From Gammaproteobacteria bacterium (GTDB lineage: Bacteria; Pseudomonadota; Gammaproteobacteria; Xanthomonadales; SZUA-36): a DNA stretch of 64,000 nucleotides. Where the stretch lies: NCBI GenBank assembly GCA_024277815.1, contig JAJRUM010000019.1, forward strand, positions 88,347-152,346, written 5' to 3'. Of this stretch, positions 46,521 through 57,323 are shown in pieces. The notes beneath the pieces were generated by a model. It was not told where the DNA came from. It saw nothing but the letters and a program-made list of their open reading frames with translations, and did no database searches. Position 1 is the first letter of the stretch. The number at the start of each line of letters is the position of its first letter. The position numbers were made by a program, and so were the translations under genes.

Positions 46521-48328
46521 CAGACAAGCGGATCAATGATTTTGTTCTGAAAATTGGTACGGTCAATGGTACCGGTTCTGCCAGCGCCAACAGTTTGCTG
46601 ATGAAAGCCATGTTTCGCATGGGCATTCCAGTGACCGGCAAGAACCTGTTTCCGTCCAACATCCAGGGCCTGCCAACCTGGTATGAAATACGTGCCAACC
46701 ATCAGGGCTACATGTCACGGTCCGGTCGCGTGGATGTCATGGTGGCGATGAATGCCCAGACTTACCAGCGGGACCTTGAGGACGTCAGTGCCGGCGGTTT
46801 CCTGATCTACGATTCAACCTGGCCGCGTGAGCGTCAACTCGTGCGGGATGACATCACAGTGCTGGGTGTGCCGCTGGCCAAGCTTTGTAACGAGCACTTT
46901 AGTGATGCCCGTGTGCGGATATTGATGAAAAACATCGCTTATGTGGGCGCACTGGCCGCATTGCTGGATATTGATACAAAAATCCTGCGCTCGTTACTCG
47001 AAGAAGCGTTCGCCAGTAAGCCAAAGCTGGTGGAGAGCAATCTTGAAGCGATTAACCTCGGCTTCAACTATGCAATGGAGAACTTTACCTGCCCGCTGCC
47101 GGTTCATGCGGAGACGATGGGTGATAACGAGGGCTATGTGCTGATTGATGGCAACGCTGCGGCTGGACTGGGCTGCGTGTATGCCGGTGCCACTGTAGGT
47201 GCCTGGTATCCGATTACACCATCAACCTCGTTAATGGACAGCTTTGATTACTATTGTTCTATGTTCCGCAAAGATGTGGACAGTGGTGAGAAGAATTACT
47301 GCATTATCCAGGCGGAAGATGAACTGGCAGCCGCCGGCATAGTGCTGGGTGCCAACTGGACCGGGGCTCGCGCATTCACGCCCACCTCGGGGCCAGGTAT
47401 TTCGCTGATGAGTGAGTTCATCGGCTTCGCCTACTACGCTGAAATCCCTTCGGTATTTTTTGATGTGCAAAGGGTCGGTCCGTCAACGGGCATGCCGACG
47501 AGGACCCAGCAGTGTGACATCATGCTGTGTGCCTATGCTTCGCATGGTGACACCATGCACCCACTGTTGCTGCCGGCCAATCCAAAGGAATGTTTTGAGA
47601 TGGCGGTCGAGGCTTTTGATCTTGCCGAGCGACTGCAAACGCCTCTGTTTGTACTCTCCGATTTAGATATCGGCATGAATGACTGGATGATTCCCGAACT
47701 GGAGTGGGATGATAATTACCAACCGGACCGTGGCAAGCTGTTGTCCTCAGATGATGTGGACCAGTTGGAAAAGTTTTATCGTTACCTGGATGTCGATGGT
47801 GACGGCATAGCGGCCCGGACCCTGCCTGGGGAGAATGCCAAAGGGGCTTACTTTGTACGTGGCTCCGGCCACAACAAGCACGGCGCCTATACGGAGAGCT
47901 CCGAGGAATACACAGAGCTGGTTGACCGGCTGGTGACCAAGTGGCAAACCGCTAAATCCCTGGTGCCGAAGCCTGTTTTAAAGCCCGCGCAGCAAGCGAC
48001 CAGTATTGGCATCATTGCTTATGGCAGCTCTGATGGAGCCGTTGTTGAGGCCCTTGACCAGCTGGTGGAAGATGGCATTCACGCGGACTATATGCGCGTG
48101 CGTGCATTTCCGTTCAATGGGGAAGTCAGTGAGTTTGTCAAAAATCACGAAAAAGTATTTGTGGTTGAGCAGAATCGTGACGCGCAGCTGCGCTCTTTAC
48201 TTATCCTTGAAACCAACACGGATGCTGCCAAGCTGATTCCGGTCTTGCACTACAATGGCATGCCGATTCCCAGCCAGTGTGTTGTTGAGGGCCTGTGTGA
48301 GTATTTGAAGGCGGAGGCCGTGGCATGA
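46517..48328 (+). CDS. 2-oxoacid:acceptor oxidoreductase, fused gamma-alpha subunit
   Basis: 603 residues. Residues 1-190 are the gamma domain (LKIGTVNGTGSASANSLL, LPTWYEIRANHQGY). The rest is the alpha/pyrimidine-binding part (GAWYPITPSTSLMDSF, FTPTSGPGISLMSEFIGFA, QRVGPSTGMPTRTQQCD) and a C-terminal domain. This gamma-alpha fusion is the KorA layout of 2-oxoglutarate or related 2-oxoacid:ferredoxin oxidoreductases. It overlaps both neighbours by 4 bases. The actual 2-oxoacid (2-oxoglutarate, pyruvate or other) is not decided by the sequence. Confidence 0.9.
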   Translation: MTDKRINDFVLKIGTVNGTGSASANSLLMKAMFRMGIPVTGKNLFPSNIQGLPTWYEIRANHQGYMSRSGRVDVMVAMNAQTYQRDLEDVSAGGFLIYDSTWPRERQLVRDDITVLGVPLAKLCNEHFSDARVRILMKNIAYVGALAALLDIDTKILRSLLEEAFASKPKLVESNLEAINLGFNYAMENFTCPLPVHAETMGDNEGYVLIDGNAAAGLGCVYAGATVGAWYPITPSTSLMDSFDYYCSMFRKDVDSGEKNYCIIQAEDELAAAGIVLGANWTGARAFTPTSGPGISLMSEFIGFAYYAEIPSVFFDVQRVGPSTGMPTRTQQCDIMLCAYASHGDTMHPLLLPANPKECFEMAVEAFDLAERLQTPLFVLSDLDIGMNDWMIPELEWDDNYQPDRGKLLSSDDVDQLEKFYRYLDVDGDGIAARTLPGENAKGAYFVRGSGHNKHGAYTESSEEYTELVDRLVTKWQTAKSLVPKPVLKPAQQATSIGIIAYGSSDGAVVEALDQLVEDGIHADYMRVRAFPFNGEVSEFVKNHEKVFVVEQNRDAQLRSLLILETNTDAAKLIPVLHYNGMPIPSQCVVEGLCEYLKAEAVA

Positions 48329-49380
48329 CATTTATTGCCAAACCCAGGATTGACCTGCCGGGGCAGCGCACCAATGAAATCGGGCTATACAGGCGGGATT
48401 ACGAGGGCGTTCTGTCAACGCTGTGTGCCGGTTGTGGACATGACTCCATTACCGCGGCCATCGTGCAGGCGTTCTGGGAGATGTCGATCCCGCCGGAGAA
48501 GGTTGTCAAGCTCTCCGGCATCGGTTGTTCTTCGAAAACTCCGGCTTATTTTATTTCCGGGGCCCACGGATTCAACTCTGTGCACGGGCGAATGCCGTCG
48601 GTTGCAACCGGCGCAATGGCCGGCAACCGGGATTTGGTCTGCATTGGCGTTTCCGGTGATGGCGACTCCCTGTCTATTGGCTTTGGCCAGTTTGGCCATG
48701 CAGTTCGGCGTAATGTTAACATGCTGTATATTATTGAAAACAATGGTGTGTATGGCTTGACTAAAGGCCAGTTTTCAGCCTCGGCAGACAAGGGTAGCAA
48801 ATCCAAGAAAGGCAGTATTAACCAGTGGAAAAACATTGATTCGGTGTCTACTGCCCTATCAATGGGTGGCAGTTTTGCAGCACGCAGTTTTTCAGGTGAC
48901 CGTGAACAATTGGTGACCCTGATCAAGGCGGGCGTCAAGCATCCGGGTTGTGCGGTGCTCGAAGTGGTGTCTCCCTGTGTAACGTTTAATAACCACCAGG
49001 GCTCAACCAAAAGTTATTCCTATACGCGTGACCATTACCACCCCGCATCACAGACGGACTTCATTCCACCAGCGACTGAGATCAAGGCAACCTACGCTGA
49101 GGGCGAAAGCACGATCGTAGAGTTGCATGATGGCTCAAAGCTGTTGCTTAAAAAAACCGATGAAGGATACGATGCGACCAACCGCAGTCGCGTGCTGCGC
49201 TACCTCGAGCAACAACGTGCCCGCGGTGAAGTCGTGACTGGCTTGTTGTTTATTAATGGTGAATTGCCAGAAATGCATCAGATCTACGGTACTTCGCACA
49301 CTCCGTTGAAGGATATCGGTTTTGAAAAGCTGAACCCGGGCAGTGAAGTGTTGGCCAAGTTGCAAAGCCGTATGCGCTAA
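48325..49380 (+). CDS. 2-oxoacid:acceptor oxidoreductase, beta subunit
   Basis: 351 residues. It binds thiamine diphosphate: GVSGDGDSLSIGFGQFGHAV through IENNGVYGLTKG is the GDG...NN motif, and the Fe-S cysteines lie in STLCAGCGHDS and GIGCSSKTPAY plus a later one in VVSPCVTFNN. Together with the two upstream genes it makes a complete enzyme that cleaves or forms 2-oxoacids with CoA. If run reductively it could add a CO2-fixing or anaplerotic step. It ends the operon, tail to tail with the AsmA-like gene. Confidence 0.92.
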   Translation: MTFIAKPRIDLPGQRTNEIGLYRRDYEGVLSTLCAGCGHDSITAAIVQAFWEMSIPPEKVVKLSGIGCSSKTPAYFISGAHGFNSVHGRMPSVATGAMAGNRDLVCIGVSGDGDSLSIGFGQFGHAVRRNVNMLYIIENNGVYGLTKGQFSASADKGSKSKKGSINQWKNIDSVSTALSMGGSFAARSFSGDREQLVTLIKAGVKHPGCAVLEVVSPCVTFNNHQGSTKSYSYTRDHYHPASQTDFIPPATEIKATYAEGESTIVELHDGSKLLLKKTDEGYDATNRSRVLRYLEQQRARGEVVTGLLFINGELPEMHQIYGTSHTPLKDIGFEKLNPGSEVLAKLQSRMR

Positions 49381-49381
49381 G

Positions 49382-52300
49382 TCACTCTGCGCTAAGCTTC
49401 TGCCGGACAGTTTCTAACATTTCTTCGCACAATGGTTCGGCGTTACCAACCCGGTTTGCCAGCCCCCTGGCCAGGATCGAAATTCCAGCTGTGCCAATTG
49501 CGACACCACCATGCAATAACACCTTGGCGGGATCCAGCCCCACGGTGGGCTTGCTGAGTGTGCCTCCGACCGCAATATAAGGGTTGAAAAGCTCACCGGC
49601 GCTGATCTTCAGAGCGTTGTTCGGCGTTGCTTTGAAATGAAACCGTAATTGTTCGGTTTTTAAATCCAATGTACCCCGGGAAATCAGTGCTATCTGGCTG
49701 GTTGTTAAGGCCAGTGCCGGATATGTTTCCATCAGGCCATCAGTAAACTTGACGATGGAAGCTGCGCAAGATGCCTCCAGGCTGTTGCTGGTATCGGTCT
49801 GTGGTGTGACCAGCTTGAAAACCTCCTCCAGGAAAAAGGTATCCAATATGCTCAGGCTGACGCCTTCGAGTACCCCGCCGTCGCTGCCTGCGTACAGGGT
49901 TCCGTTCATTGCGCCAGCCAATTCCCGCAGGTCACGGCCACTGCTGCTGGCATGCAACACAATATCGTATACGGGCAGCTTGTCCGGTTCGTTCCCGGCT
50001 TGCCTGGTCGGGCCCAGTGCCAGTTGTCTGGCAACCAGGTCAATTTTCACGTCAGCCAGGTCACCGGAAGTGGGCAGGATGGACAGGGATGTGCTGACCT
50101 GCCCCTTTGGCCCATCGAATGAGAGTTTATCGAGATCAAAGTTACCATCCCGGGTCTTGGCACGGACAAGCAGATTCTTGAAATCACCCAAAGGGTGTTG
50201 GAGCAAACCGATATCCATGGCAAGCGTAACATCCGCCGCTGACAACATATCCAGGGGTAAAGGGGTGGCTGGAATCAGGCGGTCCGTGCCGGTGTCTGGC
50301 TTTTCCTGAGTTTCAGTATCAGACCATGCCAGCAGGGGTTGCAAGTCCAGATGGTCTGAGTTGATGGTCATCGTGACCACGGGTCGGGCTGCGCGCAGAG
50401 AAACGTGGGCGGAGCCGGTTACCTGGTTGTCTCCAAGCACCGCGCTGAAGTTACGCAGCTGAAGCTCGCTGGCGTTGCCATAGGCTTCTGTTTGCAGGTC
50501 AAAGGCTTCTGCCGGCAGGCTCGCGCCATTGATATGGCCAAGTGTGGAGATGTCGGTGGTGGTAACGTTAACAGTGATGCTGGTGCTATCGGTATCAGCG
50601 TTGTCACCCAGGCGGCCTTGCAACATGACCAGCAGATTGCCAAAACCGGCCTCAAATTTTTGCAGGGAAACAAAATCCCCTTTGCGCTGCCCCAGAGCCC
50701 TGAGGCTGAAAGCGGCCCTGGCTGGCTGAAAAGCCAGTTCTGGTGGGAACAGGTAGCGAACGTCATCACCACGAACGTCTATATCAAAATTGATATCCCT
50801 GCCAGCCGAGACCGGCCAGCGCATCTGCATGGCCACCCTGACTTGTGCCTTGTCCGTTTCAAAGCGGAAACCAGACAGCGCCAGACGGTCACCATCGAGC
50901 TTCAGGTCACCACTGCTGCTAAATGGCCCGGCCGCAAACTCCGCTGTACCTGGCATCCTGAGAAAGCGGTCAAACTCCGGCCCTTGCAGTGAAAAGCGGA
51001 CGCTGAAGCTGCCACTGCCTGGTGGTGGAACGGCCTCGCCACTGACCTCAATTGCAGTCTCGCCAATCCGCCCGCTGGATTCCTCCAGCAGCAGGCGGTT
51101 ATTCCACAGGCGCAAACGGCCAGCCAACTCATAGGCCTGGCCAGGTACAAAAACGGCGACTGAGCTGCCAATGGCAGGGAAGTTGCTTAAGTCGGCCAGG
51201 TCGCTGCCACTGATTTGAAATTTCAGGCTTGTACCCTCCAATTGCGCCTGGGTGCTGAGGAACCCATTGACCGCCAGGTGAACGGATTCGAACCTGGCGT
51301 TCAGGTTATCTAATTCAAGTCCGTCGTCCCGCATGCGAATACGCCCTTTCAGGGTATAGGCCCGGGGGGGAATATCGATCCCGGGTGCCAGCCCCCTGGC
51401 AGCCCTGGCCAGGTTCTGTCCGCTTAGTGCTAGCTGGAACTCGCTGTTCTGTTTGTCCGGGCCGGGTGCCAACAGGCCCGATAATTCCAGCCGGTCACCG
51501 GCGCTGGTTTTTATCACCACCTGCTCGAATCGCAGGCCTGCCGCAGTGACCTCGATGCGGGCATCCAGGTCGAAAGGGTCAGAAGGTAAATCGTTTGTGC
51601 TGAAGATGGAAAAAAACTGCCGGGCATCACGGCCTTCCAGTTGCAGGTTCAGCTTGCTGCCGATGTAATCGGGAGATGGACCCAGTGTTCCAGTCAGTGT
51701 TCCGGCCACAACAGACGTACTGGCTTCGATCTGAAAGTGTTCAACGTCATCGTCAGAAAGACGCAGTGATCCCCGTAGTTCAAATGACCCGTTGGCGATA
51801 CCAGGAATACCCAGCAGGTCACGGAAATATTCAATGTCGTCACCGCGCACAGTAAAATCAACCCGGCTTGCGTCAAGGGACGGGAAGGCAGGTAAGCTGG
51901 CGTCCAGGCTAACCCGGGTGGTACCAATATCCATGGTCAGGGCAGACAAGGTCAACACTGATCCGGTTCGCAGCGCCTGACCCTTCAGGCTGAAGGGCTG
52001 ATCAGGCCAGTTTTGAATACCAAAAGCGCGGGTAAGCGCCCCCAGGTTCGGCCCGTTGACAGCCAAGTCAAGGTTAAGCTCGCGATGTTGTGACAGGTCC
52101 GATGACAGCAGGGAGACATTCAGGTTGGCGGCACCAATATTGCCATGCACGCCCGCCACATACCGGCCATTGACAATCCCTCCCGTGATATTCAGGGTAA
52201 ACGCCCCGGCGCCCAGGTCATCAGCACCGAGCATGCTGGTGACCGCATCAATATCCTGGCCGCTTAGCCTGATGTCCAGTGCTGGTTGCCGGGGTTGACT

Positions 52301-53008
52301 GAGGTTGTCAATCAGGCCCTCTCCACTGATATCAAGCGCGCCAAAGTGGCCGCTCCCCTGGAAAGCAATATTCCTGCCTGCGATGATATTCTTTAAGGGC
52401 CCAAGGTGTCCGGTGAATGCCAGCGGCCAGGTGTTCAGCGTACCGTCAAAACTCAGGGCCAGCTCTCCGCCTGTATCCTGCTGCTGGCTCAGGGAGCTGA
52501 TGGCGAGATCATGCTGGATACCGGTGCTGGCATTCAGGTAGTGCACGCGGGTGTTGTTGAAACCGATGTCCTCAATCATCACCCGCGGGCCATGGTCGCC
52601 CGGTGGTTCCGGCGGTTGTTGCTGTGACCCGACTGTGGTCCAGTTGCTAACGCCCTCAGTGTCGGTTTTTGCGTAAATGTTCAGGTCATTGGTTCGCAGT
52701 GACGATATGTGGATGGTGTCGCTGAGCAGAGAGGCGCTGTCCAATACCAAAACCAGTTGGCCAAGCTCGACCAGTTGGCTATCCCTGTTGCGCTCAGGGT
52801 TAGCAATGCGTATGTGCGTGGCGGATATTTCCAGCTGTCGACCTGCACTGACTTGCAAGTCACCGTCAATGCTAATCGAGTAGCCCGTCAGCTTGCTGAG
52901 GTAATTTTCCAGGGGGTCTTTGAACAGGCCCGGGTTGTAAAGAAGCAGGGTAATTCCGAGGCCGATACCTGCGATCACCAGCAACAGCCATTTAAAGAGC
53001 TTCGTCAT
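49382..53008 (-). CDS. AsmA-family protein (large, inner-membrane anchored)
   Basis: 1208 residues. A single N-terminal membrane helix (WLLLVIAGIGLGITLLLY) anchors a long periplasmic beta-rich protein. The AsmA N-terminal signature is YSISIDGDLQVSAGRQLEI, and the C-terminal signature is around GTLDLKTEQLRFHFKATP. AsmA relatives, with TamB and YhdP, form bridge-like grooves that move phospholipids to the outer membrane. It stands alone, convergent with the oxidoreductase operon. No odd features beyond its length. Confidence 0.9.
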   Translation of the reverse strand: MTKLFKWLLLVIAGIGLGITLLLYNPGLFKDPLENYLSKLTGYSISIDGDLQVSAGRQLEISATHIRIANPERNRDSQLVELGQLVLVLDSASLLSDTIHISSLRTNDLNIYAKTDTEGVSNWTTVGSQQQPPEPPGDHGPRVMIEDIGFNNTRVHYLNASTGIQHDLAISSLSQQQDTGGELALSFDGTLNTWPLAFTGHLGPLKNIIAGRNIAFQGSGHFGALDISGEGLIDNLSQPRQPALDIRLSGQDIDAVTSMLGADDLGAGAFTLNITGGIVNGRYVAGVHGNIGAANLNVSLLSSDLSQHRELNLDLAVNGPNLGALTRAFGIQNWPDQPFSLKGQALRTGSVLTLSALTMDIGTTRVSLDASLPAFPSLDASRVDFTVRGDDIEYFRDLLGIPGIANGSFELRGSLRLSDDDVEHFQIEASTSVVAGTLTGTLGPSPDYIGSKLNLQLEGRDARQFFSIFSTNDLPSDPFDLDARIEVTAAGLRFEQVVIKTSAGDRLELSGLLAPGPDKQNSEFQLALSGQNLARAARGLAPGIDIPPRAYTLKGRIRMRDDGLELDNLNARFESVHLAVNGFLSTQAQLEGTSLKFQISGSDLADLSNFPAIGSSVAVFVPGQAYELAGRLRLWNNRLLLEESSGRIGETAIEVSGEAVPPPGSGSFSVRFSLQGPEFDRFLRMPGTAEFAAGPFSSSGDLKLDGDRLALSGFRFETDKAQVRVAMQMRWPVSAGRDINFDIDVRGDDVRYLFPPELAFQPARAAFSLRALGQRKGDFVSLQKFEAGFGNLLVMLQGRLGDNADTDSTSITVNVTTTDISTLGHINGASLPAEAFDLQTEAYGNASELQLRNFSAVLGDNQVTGSAHVSLRAARPVVTMTINSDHLDLQPLLAWSDTETQEKPDTGTDRLIPATPLPLDMLSAADVTLAMDIGLLQHPLGDFKNLLVRAKTRDGNFDLDKLSFDGPKGQVSTSLSILPTSGDLADVKIDLVARQLALGPTRQAGNEPDKLPVYDIVLHASSSGRDLRELAGAMNGTLYAGSDGGVLEGVSLSILDTFFLEEVFKLVTPQTDTSNSLEASCAASIVKFTDGLMETYPALALTTSQIALISRGTLDLKTEQLRFHFKATPNNALKISAGELFNPYIAVGGTLSKPTVGLDPAKVLLHGGVAIGTAGISILARGLANRVGNAEPLCEEMLETVRQKLSAE

Positions 53009-53133
53009 ACGCCGGCTAGCATAACGGAAATCATCAGCCTGTGTTATTTACCCGCAAAAGGTAGTTCCATGCCGTCCATTCTGAACGTATCATGCAGGTT
53101 GGGAATTTTGTTCACACCGCCAGGGGTTTTGTC

Positions 53134-54798
53134 ATGTGTTCTATATTTGCTGTACTGGATATTAGCGGGGATTTGCAGGCGTTGCGCCAGGTCGCATTGC
53201 GCCAGTCCCGACTGCTGCGCCACCGTGGCCCGGACTGGAGTGGAATCCATGTTTCCGGGGGTGCGGTGCTGGCCCATGAGCGACTGGCCATCGTGGATGT
53301 TAATACCGGTGCGCAGCCGCTGATTACCCCGGATGGCAAACAGTCTCTTGCAGTTAATGGTGAGATCTATAACCATCGAGCCCTGCGTGGCCAGCTTGCA
53401 CAGCCCTATGCATTCAGTACCGAGTCTGATTGCGAAGTGATTCTACCGCTCTATCTGGAAAAGGACAGCGGTTTTCTGAATGACCTGCAAGGTATGTTTG
53501 CCTTTGTTCTGCACGATGAAGCCACGGGGGGGCACCTGATTGCCCGCGACCCGATCGGTATCATCCCGTTGTATTACGGGTTTGATGATCAACACCAGTT
53601 GTATGTGGCTTCGGAAATGAAAGCCCTGACCGGGGTTTGTAACGTGGTGGCAGAATTCCCTCCAGGACATTTCTGGCAGAGCGGTGATGAAGAGCCAACC
53701 CAATACTACCAGCGGGCCTGGCAGGATTTTTCTGCTGTCGAGCACGCCAGCACTGATGTGAATGCGATTGGCGAGGCCATGGAAAAAGCGGTTATCAGCC
53801 ATCTGATGACAGATGTCCCCTACGGTGTATTACTTTCCGGCGGGCTGGATTCATCCATCATTGCGGCGCTCACGCAGAAGCACGCGGACATGCGGGTGGA
53901 AGACAAAGAACGCAGCCCGGCCTGGTGGCCAAGACTACACTCATTTGCGGTCGGCCTGGAGGGTTCTCCGGATCTTGCGGCGGCAGAAAAAGTTGCCGCC
54001 CATATTGGTACCGTGCACCACGGCTTCACATTTACGCTGCAGGAAGGACTGGATGCACTGGACGAAGTTATCTATCACCTGGAAACCTATGATGTGACAA
54101 CCATCCGTGCGGCGACACCGATGTATCTTCTGGCACGGAAGATTCACGCCATGGGGATCAAAATGGTGCTGTCGGGCGAGGGTGCAGATGAAGTATTCGG
54201 CGGCTACCTGTATTTCCACAAGGCACCCAACGCGCAGGCCTTTCACGAGGAAACCGTCCGCAAGCTTTCCCGCCTGCACAGTTATGATTGCTTGCGGGCC
54301 AATAAGGCCATGGCTGCCTGGGGTGTGGAGGCGCGTGTACCGTTCCTGGACAGGGAGTTCCTGGACGTAGCCATGTCAATAAATCCGCAGGATAAAATGA
54401 TTACTGCGGGTAAAATGGAAAAGCAGATATTGCGCGAAGCCTTTAGTGACTTGTTGCCGGAAGAAATCGTCTGGCGACAGAAGGAACAGTTTTCCGATGG
54501 CGTTGGCTATAGCTGGATTGATGGTATTCGCGATCATGCGAAAACAGAAGTCAGCAGTCAGCAGATGGCCCAGGCCGCCAAACGTTTTCCATTCAACCCC
54601 CCGGCAACTGAAGAGGCTTACCTGTTCCGGCGCATATTCGAAAGCCATTATCCACTGGCCAGTGCGGCCGAGTGCGTTCCCGGCGGGCCATCGGTTGCCT
54701 GCAGTACACCGGAGGCAGTGCTATGGGACGCCAGCCTGCAGGAGTTGGATGACCCGTCGGGTCGGGCGGTCCGTTCGGTCCACCAGGAGGCCTACTAG
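53134..54798 (+). CDS. asnB: asparagine synthase (glutamine-hydrolysing)
   Basis: 554 residues, the same as E. coli AsnB. The start at 53134 exposes the catalytic Cys2 (MCSIFAVLD) of the N-terminal glutaminase domain; RHRGPDWSG and AVNGEIYNHRALR are conserved. The synthetase domain has the ATP-pyrophosphatase loop VLLSGGLDSSIIAAL and SGEGADEVFGGYLYF. It converts aspartate, glutamine and ATP to asparagine. It lies 43 bases before thrA and may share its transcript, linking two uses of aspartate. Confidence 0.95.
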   Translation: MCSIFAVLDISGDLQALRQVALRQSRLLRHRGPDWSGIHVSGGAVLAHERLAIVDVNTGAQPLITPDGKQSLAVNGEIYNHRALRGQLAQPYAFSTESDCEVILPLYLEKDSGFLNDLQGMFAFVLHDEATGGHLIARDPIGIIPLYYGFDDQHQLYVASEMKALTGVCNVVAEFPPGHFWQSGDEEPTQYYQRAWQDFSAVEHASTDVNAIGEAMEKAVISHLMTDVPYGVLLSGGLDSSIIAALTQKHADMRVEDKERSPAWWPRLHSFAVGLEGSPDLAAAEKVAAHIGTVHHGFTFTLQEGLDALDEVIYHLETYDVTTIRAATPMYLLARKIHAMGIKMVLSGEGADEVFGGYLYFHKAPNAQAFHEETVRKLSRLHSYDCLRANKAMAAWGVEARVPFLDREFLDVAMSINPQDKMITAGKMEKQILREAFSDLLPEEIVWRQKEQFSDGVGYSWIDGIRDHAKTEVSSQQMAQAAKRFPFNPPATEEAYLFRRIFESHYPLASAAECVPGGPSVACSTPEAVLWDASLQELDDPSGRAVRSVHQEAY

Positions 54799-54841
54799 TC
54801 ATGGCTGCAGGAATACAGAGATACGTCCGGAGTGACAAGCT

Positions 54842-57294
54842 ATGCTGATCCAAAAATTTGGAGGGTCCTCGCTGGCGGGGATTGAGGGCTTTCAGGCTGC
54901 TGCCGGCATTATCAGCAATGCCGCCAACGATGAAAAGGTCGTGGTCGTGCTGTCAGCTGTTTACGGGGTTACCGACTTGCTGGAAGAGGCGATTAACGCA
55001 GCGGTCCAGGGTGGTGATTTTAAAATAGTACTTGGACGCATTGAAGAGAAAGAGCAGAAGATCCTGCAGGATATGCAGGCACAGGGCTTTAGCTGTCCCA
55101 TGGCCAGCGCATTTTTGCAGGAGCAGCAGCGGCGCCTGGGATCGCGCCTGGAAGGGGCCGCACTGCTGGAACAATGTCCGTCAGCCGTTCGTGCAGAAAT
55201 TTGGCGGCCGGCGAAGGTTTCAGCAGCCGCCTGATGACCGACCTGCTGCAAGCGCGTGGCCAGTCAGCATGCTGGTCGGATACGGACGTTTTACCTCCCG
55301 CCAATGACAGCTATATGGATAGCCTGGTGGACATTGATGCTGCGGCGCCGCTACTGCGTGAGGCTACCAGTGGCGAGCACAATAGTATCCTGATACTGCC
55401 AGGCTTCTATGGCCGCAACGCCGAGGGTCGGGTTCAATTGATGGGTCGAAACGGCTCAGATTACACCGCGGCAGCGGCAGCGGCAGCAATCGAAGCACGC
55501 GCCCTGCAGATATGGAAAGATGTTGACGGCTTTTTCACCGCAGATCCCAATGTGGTTGCCAGCGCAAAATGCCTGGAAGAAGCCAGCTACGAAGAGGCCA
55601 TGGAGCTGTCATTTTTTGGAGCCAAGGTCATCAGCGCCAAAGCACTAACGCCGCTGATGGCTGCGGGAATTCCATGTGAAATCAGGAATACGTACCACCC
55701 GGAACTGGTCGGCACGCTGATCCATGCCAATACCAGCAAGCCAGCCGTGGTCAGGGGAATTTCCAACCTTGATGATGTTGCCAGTATTACCTTGCAAGGC
55801 GGCGGCATGCGGGGACGCATCGGTGTTGCGCGGCGGGTTATGCAGGCACTGGCCAGCCAGTCAGTTTCGGTACTGCAGATCGTGCAGTCTTCTTCGGAGT
55901 ACAGTATTACGCTGTGTGTGCGCAGCAGTGACGCCAGCCGCGCGCGCAAGGCGCTGACGGAAGAGTTTCATTTTGAATTGCTGCATGGCCTGATCAGTGG
56001 TGTTTCGGTGCTGGACCAGCGCTCGGTCATCACTTTGGTTGGCGATGGCATGAACCACTACCGTGGTATTGCTGCGCGGTTCTTGAGTGCCGTGTCTGCT
56101 GCGGGTGTCAATGTTGAGGTAATTGCACAGGGCTCCACCGAGTGTGCCATTTCGGTGGTGGTCGAACAACAGGCAGCCAAGCCCGCTTTGCGTGCGTGCC
56201 ATACTGCTTTTTTCAGCCACACCAGCCATATGGATGTCATTTTGCTGGGCTGCGGTAATGTCGGTACCGCTTTGTTGCGACAGTTCCAGAAGCAGGGTGG
56301 CAATTTGACTGCTGGCCATAAGGCCCTGCATGTGCGGGCGATAGCCAATAGCCGCAAACTACTGGTGGGCCACGATACGGTCGACCTGACCAACTGGCAA
56401 CAGGATCTGGAAGAAAAAGGAACGGCCTGGTCGATTGACGATGTGATAGATATTCGCAAGGAACTGGGCCTGTTAAACCCGACTATTATTGATTGCTCTT
56501 CCGATGAAGGCCTGGCTGCCGAGTATGCAAACTTCCTCGCCAGTGGCTTCAACGTCGTGGCGGCCAACAAGAAAGCCAATACCAGCAGCATGGCCTATTA
56601 CCGGGAGATGCGTGCTAATGCTGCCCGGCATTTCCGCAAATTTATGTATGAAACCAATGTCGGTGCCGGACTGCCGTTTATTGACACCTTGCAGTCGTTG
56701 ATCAGGTCCGGTGACGAACTCAAATCATTCAGTGGCATTTTGTCGGGTTCGCTGTCGATGATTTTTGGCATGCTTGAAGATGGTGACGCGTTCTCAGTTG
56801 CGGTCGAAAAAGCCATGCAACTGGGCTTTACTGAGCCAGACCCGCGTGATGACCTGTCCGGCATGGATGTGGCACGCAAACTGCTGATTGTCGCGCGCGA
56901 AGTCGGCCTTGAGCTTGAGCTCGATGATATTGAGGTCGAACCGGTTATCAGAAACGGCTTCGCAGCCGATGCCGGCAACGATGAACTCATCGAACGGATG
57001 ACAGCGCTGGACGAAGATTTTGCTGCACGCGTTGAAGCGGCCAGGGGCAGTGACAGCGTATTGCGTTATATTGGACGTATTGAGGAAGGCCGCTGCAGCG
57101 TATCAATAGACGCTGTACCAAAAAACACACCGCTGGGTTCAATACGTGATGGTGAAAATGCGCTGGTATTGTGCACCCGCTATTATCAGCCTATTCCATT
57201 GGTTTTACGTGGTTATGGTGCTGGTGCAGATGTTACGGCGGCAGGTGTTTTTGGTGATCTTTTGCGCACGGCCTGGAGACCACTGGACTTGTGA
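54842..57294 (+). pseudogene. thrA: bifunctional aspartokinase / homoserine dehydrogenase, frameshifted
   Basis: The first part (from 54842, KFGGSSLAG kinase motif) reads in one frame to a stop at 55234. The rest (kinase C-terminal half, ACT domains, homoserine dehydrogenase with ILLGCGNVGTALL, ANKKANTSS and the C-terminal RGYGAGADVTAAGVFGDLLRT) lies in another frame and ends at 57294. The protein matches E. coli ThrA continuously if reading moves back one base near 55192-55210, after AVRAEI and before AAGEGF. So one base is missing relative to the ancestor, or two were added. No canonical slippery heptamer in the right phase is present. Intact thrB and thrC follow. It is either an indel error in the sequence or a real lesion. 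Confidence 0.9.
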
Positions 57295-57323
57295 GCCACA
57301 GTATTCAGGGTGGTGAGGTTTCG

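Noticed and set aside
55192..55210. Programmed -1 frameshift to make full-length ThrA
   Set aside because: The AAATTTG run is not in the phase of a canonical X XXY YYZ slippery site, and no such mechanism is known for thrA.
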